Of a DNA stretch of 64,000 nucleotides, positions 60,601 to 64,000 are shown piece by piece. The notes under the pieces were generated by a model that searched no databases, had not been told where the DNA came from, and saw only the letters and a list, made by a program, of their open reading frames with translations. The first letter of the stretch is position 1. Each line of letters begins with the position of its first letter. A program made the translations under genes and the position numbers. Origin of the DNA: Isoetes taiwanensis (lineage: Eukaryota > Streptophyta > Lycopodiopsida > Isoetales > Isoetaceae); contig JAJEKV010000039.1 in assembly GCA_021234155.1 (NCBI GenBank), forward strand, positions 5,624,745 through 5,688,744, read 5' to 3'.

Positions 60601-61584
60601 AAATCACTGTCAAATTTCATTGATTTTGGAACATATGCTTAATTGAGTGCAATCAAGTTAGAAATTTAACCATTGAGCTCCCTAATGGTTTTGATATTTT
60701 GTGGAGTTTGTGCAGCCTCAAATAGAATTGAAGATGCAACTCCAAAGAAGACCAAGATTGCAAACAATATGTCATTTGAAAGACAAGGTATGCTATGATT
60801 TATTAGGGAAATGCATTTGAAGCTTGTATTTTCTTATGTGTTTTTCTATGCTTGCATCAAACAGAAAGTGATAGGCTAGGAAGTGTAGATGTTGAAACAG
60901 ATTCTGTATCATCTCCTCCACCTCCTTTAAAGAAAATCATGTTGTCGAGAAAGCTAATTATATTTGATTTCAATGGAGTGCTTGGTAAAATGTATGAGAC
61001 AAAGGGAGGGATCCCAACTTGCATTCCCAAAGAAGGAACGAAAGGCCTCAAAGATCTATCAAAGAGCAAGCTCGTTATTTTAAGGCCGGATGCAATAGAG
61101 TTTTTGAGTGGTGCGGTGAACACTTTGACATTGCCATGTGGTCGATTTGGATGTTGCAAGTTTGAAGTCAATCACCGATGAAGGTATTTCCGCAAAATTG
61201 AAGAAGAAGTTGGTGTTTGAATGGGGTGTTGATAAGTGCATGAAGGTAGGTTTCAAGTATCAGAAAGTCAACATAAGCTTGAAACTGTTGCAGAAAGTAT
61301 ACAAGGACAAAGAGCTTGGAGGATATTATAACACATCGAATACCTTGATGATTGATGATCACCAATATAAAGGGTATAAGAATAGCCCTCATACTATGAT
61401 CACACCAATCTCTTTCCATCCAGAACGCAGGGATAGGTCATTTCTATTGAACCAACTGAAGCCATGGTTGGAGGGCTTGAGAGACTCAAATCACATTGTA
61501 GACTATGTTCGAGATCCTATTACTAATTGGTTGGATGATATTTCTGATTCAATAATTGAATTGTTGACAAAAAGAATGGTTTAA
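57633..61584 (+). pseudogene. Multi-exon coiled-coil / RING-like / FCP1-like gene, frame-broken near its end
   Basis: Likely exons: 57633-58124 (hydrophilic, unknown), a 36-base micro-exon 58199-58234, about 59066-59609 (coiled coil, then CPFCGRVLL ... CTHKYHLQC), 59674-59790 (supplies CCQVDCGH, completing a RING-like finger), 59903-59998 (acidic), 60068-60135, 60222-60289, 60499-60582, 60716-60787, and 60867-61584. The last carries an FCP1/NLI-type fold: FDFNGVLGKMY (Asn where classical phosphatases have the second Asp), RPDAIEFL and MIDDHQYKGYKNSPHT. Two frameshifts between 61105 and 61150 separate EFLS from WCGEHFDIAMWS and then from ASLKSITDEG. Not every junction is frame-consistent, so the model is provisional. 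Possible role: nuclear, RNA-polymerase-II-tail-like phosphatase relative. Activity is doubtful. Confidence 0.6.
58440..58950. repeat. Intronic minisatellite with TAGTTTGTAGCCTGAGATATG core
   Basis: Five good copies of the 21-base core lie between about 58767 and 58940, alternating with TTTGTTTCATAGTATnTTGCTA spacers. Older, degenerate copies (GGTTTGTAGCCTAAATTATGG) reach back to about 58440. It lies between the micro-exon and the coiled-coil exon. Confidence 0.85.
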
Positions 61585-61856
61585 GCAGAAGTTGAAGAAC
61601 TATGAACTCCATGTTGTGAGTTTTTGCTAAAATGCTGGAAATCCTCTTATTCAAGAACAGATCCAATGAGTGATCTGCATGTACTATTGCTCTTGAATGA
61701 ATATAATCTGCTCTGGTTTGGAAGTGTATCAATTGTAATGAGTTTAGTTTTAGCATTACCTTTGACAGTATTAAGTAGGAGTTGCAGAAAAAGAGACAAC
61801 AACAAAATTTTGAGACAACAAAAGATGTTCATCACAAGAAAATCGATAACTTTTAA
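61585..61856. other. Gap after the FCP1-like gene
   Basis: AT-rich DNA, perhaps 3' UTR of the preceding gene. No separate gene was recognised. Confidence 0.5.
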
Positions 61857-62066
61857 ACGGATCATTACTAACTCATGAAAGAGCTTACAGAAAAAAGTTT
61901 ACTTGGAATTTATATTCTGCATTCCTTTACATACACCAAAATTTATCATAAGTTTACATAAAACGGATCATTACTAACTCATGAAAGAGCTTACAGAAAA
62001 AAGTTTACTAGGAATTTATATTCTGCATTCCTTTACATACACCAAAATTTATCCATACATAGCCGA
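61855..62066. repeat. 106-bp tandem duplication
   Basis: Two consecutive near-identical units beginning AAACGGATCATTACTAACTC. The following 62067-62635 has short, unrecognised ORFs and a small internal repeat (GAAGAGTGATCGATG at about 62395 and 62445). Confidence 0.93.
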
Positions 62067-62635
62067 GAAAATAAGAAGATTTCAGATATATTTAGCCGAG
62101 ATCCTATTAAGCCACATCCTATTTGTGAAGTCGAGGCATTTTCAGCGCAACAATAAGGTCATTGTCCTCAGCTACTACAACCATCTCCGTAAAGGCCGTT
62201 GGGTTGCATGCACACGGTCTATCCACTCTTTGGACCTTTAGAAGAGACTGCAGCTCTTTTTCTCAGAAACTTATTCACCTCCAGACAAGAAAACTTGGCC
62301 ACAATCTTAAGTTTCCTGCCCGGATTGCTGGAACCGATTGATTCCTCCATGGGTGCCCTGGCGGTGATTTTGAACCTGGCCATCCTAAGTCAAAGAAGAG
62401 TGATCGATGTCGCCGAAGTCGAAGAAGAGGAGATGGGTGATCGAAGAAGAGTGATCGATGCAGCAGAAGACTGCTGCATGCATAATTGAATGCAGGCCTC
62501 AAAAGTCGAGCCCAATATATAATAAGTAACTTTAAAAAAATAAGGCAAAAATCAATATTTAGATAGATGAAATTCAATAGTTATAATCAAATGTTCTATG
62601 ATGATTTTAATATATATTGCAAGCCTTTGCTTTGC

Positions 62636-64000
62636 CTAGTTATGCACTAGATCCAAATTGTTCAATCTAGCTAAGACTGCACTAGCTTTAACTGCACTAG
62701 CTAAGACATCTGACTTAGTAGAGAATAGAGCTCTTTGAGACTTCCGGCTCTCCACCATATCAGGTTCAACTGAATTGGTAGGCTCTACTACCACTAACTC
62801 CCATTCATCAACGTATGCCTTGTTCTCACATCTATCCCAATGTCCATCCAAGCAGCAACTACAAAAGCATGATAACTTGCGAGTATGCAACATTGTGTTG
62901 GACTGAAGATTGAAGGCATGAACACAATGAATGTTTCTCGTATCCTTTATTGTGTTTGCGCCCCACGCCTTAGACCTGTCAACATCTGTAACTTCCCAAA
63001 AATATCTTCTTACAGTATCTTGTTGTGAGTAAGTGGATGAAATTCCATGGGAAAATTTTTTTGCAGCTGCCTCCACAACGTCATGTGCATTTTCAAGCTT
63101 TATCTCAGGAAACAAGAATTGCATCATTCTAATCCACCTCTTCAGTTCTGCAGCCTTGCCATCGTGCTCGCCTTTACCGTGGTTTGAACCAAAATAACTC
63201 CACATCATCTGTACTGTGTTTCAACCGAAAATGGGAGAACAAAATACATTGGACGAGCTGCCTTAAATTGTGATGCAGCTCCATCAGACCAGACCCAATG
63301 CCTTTTGAGTTTTAGCCCTTTGGCCTCCATGTATCTGAAATGTATCTTAAAACAATGTTGTACAAAGAGAGTATCATGCTTCTTGTCATCAGAGATATAG
63401 AAGTGTGTTTCTTTTACGACTTGCCCACTTTCATCCACATGATAAGTAATGTGAACAAGGATTGTTACACGAATGCCGCACCACAATACCGAGATTGCAC
63501 TTCAGTACGTTCTTTGAAGGTGTAGTTCTCGGCAAAATCCACCACTGAGACCACTACATCTGAGGGTAGATTTTCCAGCAGCTCACGAAATTGCTTGTCT
63601 TGCCATTTGTACCTAAAGTTATGCAAAGGAAACCTCTTTAATCTATCACGTAACTTCTCCACAAATTCTCTAGAAGTGGTCTTTTTTGTATTGATGCTTG
63701 AATCTTCCTTGGTTTCCCATTCTTGCCCAATCCTGCACCCTCATAGTCCAAATACTCCCAATTCAGCTCTGCATCACTCAATTCAAGAGGACATATATGC
63801 AACTTGGAGATGCCACAATTCTGACAAGTACCATAAAGGCAGTCCTTCCTATGGAACTCATCATCAACTTCTTTTGGACAAACAATGCACCTCCATAACT
63901 CATGTGTTGAAGAGAATATTAACGCGTGAGCATTACAAGTGCATGTATGGTGAGGTTCACATACACTACAAGTACATTCACAAGGTTCAGAATGCTTCCT
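62636..64000 (-). pseudogene. Cysteine-rich DDE-like transposase-type protein, broken, cut by the window end
   Basis: Reading the minus strand from 64000: a Cys/His-rich part (ECTCSVCEPHHTCTC ... CQNCG), then NFRYKWQDKQF and VVSVVDFAENYTFKE (first acidic motif), VTILVHITYHVD, ISDDKKHDTLFVQHCF, HWVWSDGAASQFK (second acidic motif), and MMWSYFGSNHGKGEHDGKAA (possible third motif). Frame changes occur near 63660, 63470 and 63205, so this copy is non-functional. I recall this motif order from uncharacterised plant proteins. Reading it as a DDE/RNase-H-fold transposase relative is inference. It could instead be a host family of unknown role. Confidence 0.65.

Overview
This window looks like nuclear DNA of a land plant. 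Evidence: split genes with GT-AG introns, an ACC-synthase-like aminotransferase of the ACS10/12 type, a germin-like protein, remnants of a plant PIMT and a cation-chloride cotransporter, and dense Ty3/gypsy chromoviruses, a Helitron, LINE and SINE material. The repeat load and one DDE-like family that I recall from seed-free plants suggest a fern or other seed-free plant. That is an inference from recall, not a demonstrated placement.

Layout. 1-5.3 kb: a nearly identical 1.8 kb direct repeat, each copy carrying a first-exon-like ORF on the minus strand that begins MPKGVY. 5.7-18.3 kb: a minus-strand gene of unknown function (exon 1 at 18289-18125, exon 2 from 16764) whose exon 2 is split by a complete 9.55 kb Ty3/gypsy element (5922-15473, LTRs of 1.71 kb, 5-bp target duplication GGCGT). 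The reading frame continues on the far side of the insertion. 16.9-24.2 kb: several copies of a dispersed element, read on the minus strand, with two conserved structured modules and a (GAA)n 3' tail of 2 to 58 units. Nearby are two (AAG)n-flanked pieces of a divergent histone H3, possibly CenH3. 24.2-33.9 kb: a minus-strand LTR with PBS and internal DNA, a LINE remnant, a Helitron carrying a 219-bp hAT-type MITE, and a broken second chromovirus. 35.4-37.1 kb: a 1.73 kb poly(A) retroposon with a 15-bp target duplication. 37.5-38.1 kb: cotransporter pseudogene.

The likely functional host genes are the ACS10/12-like aminotransferase (four exons, 42071-44810, +) and an intronless germin-like gene (52952-53617, +). 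A multi-exon gene at 57.6-61.6 kb (+) appears to join a coiled coil and a RING-like finger to an FCP1/NLI phosphatase-like domain, but it carries two frameshifts. A J-domain fragment (48.0 kb), a PIMT gene (51.1-52.2 kb, -) and a cysteine-rich DDE-like protein at the right edge (62.6-64.0 kb, -) are broken.

The most unusual signals are the GAA-tailed structured element family, the roughly 1.07 kb palindrome in the leader of the first retrotransposon, the histone-H3 fragments ending at GAA tracts, and the gene whose frame is preserved across the retrotransposon. There are no operons, Shine-Dalgarno sites or CRISPR arrays, and I saw no rRNA or tRNA genes.
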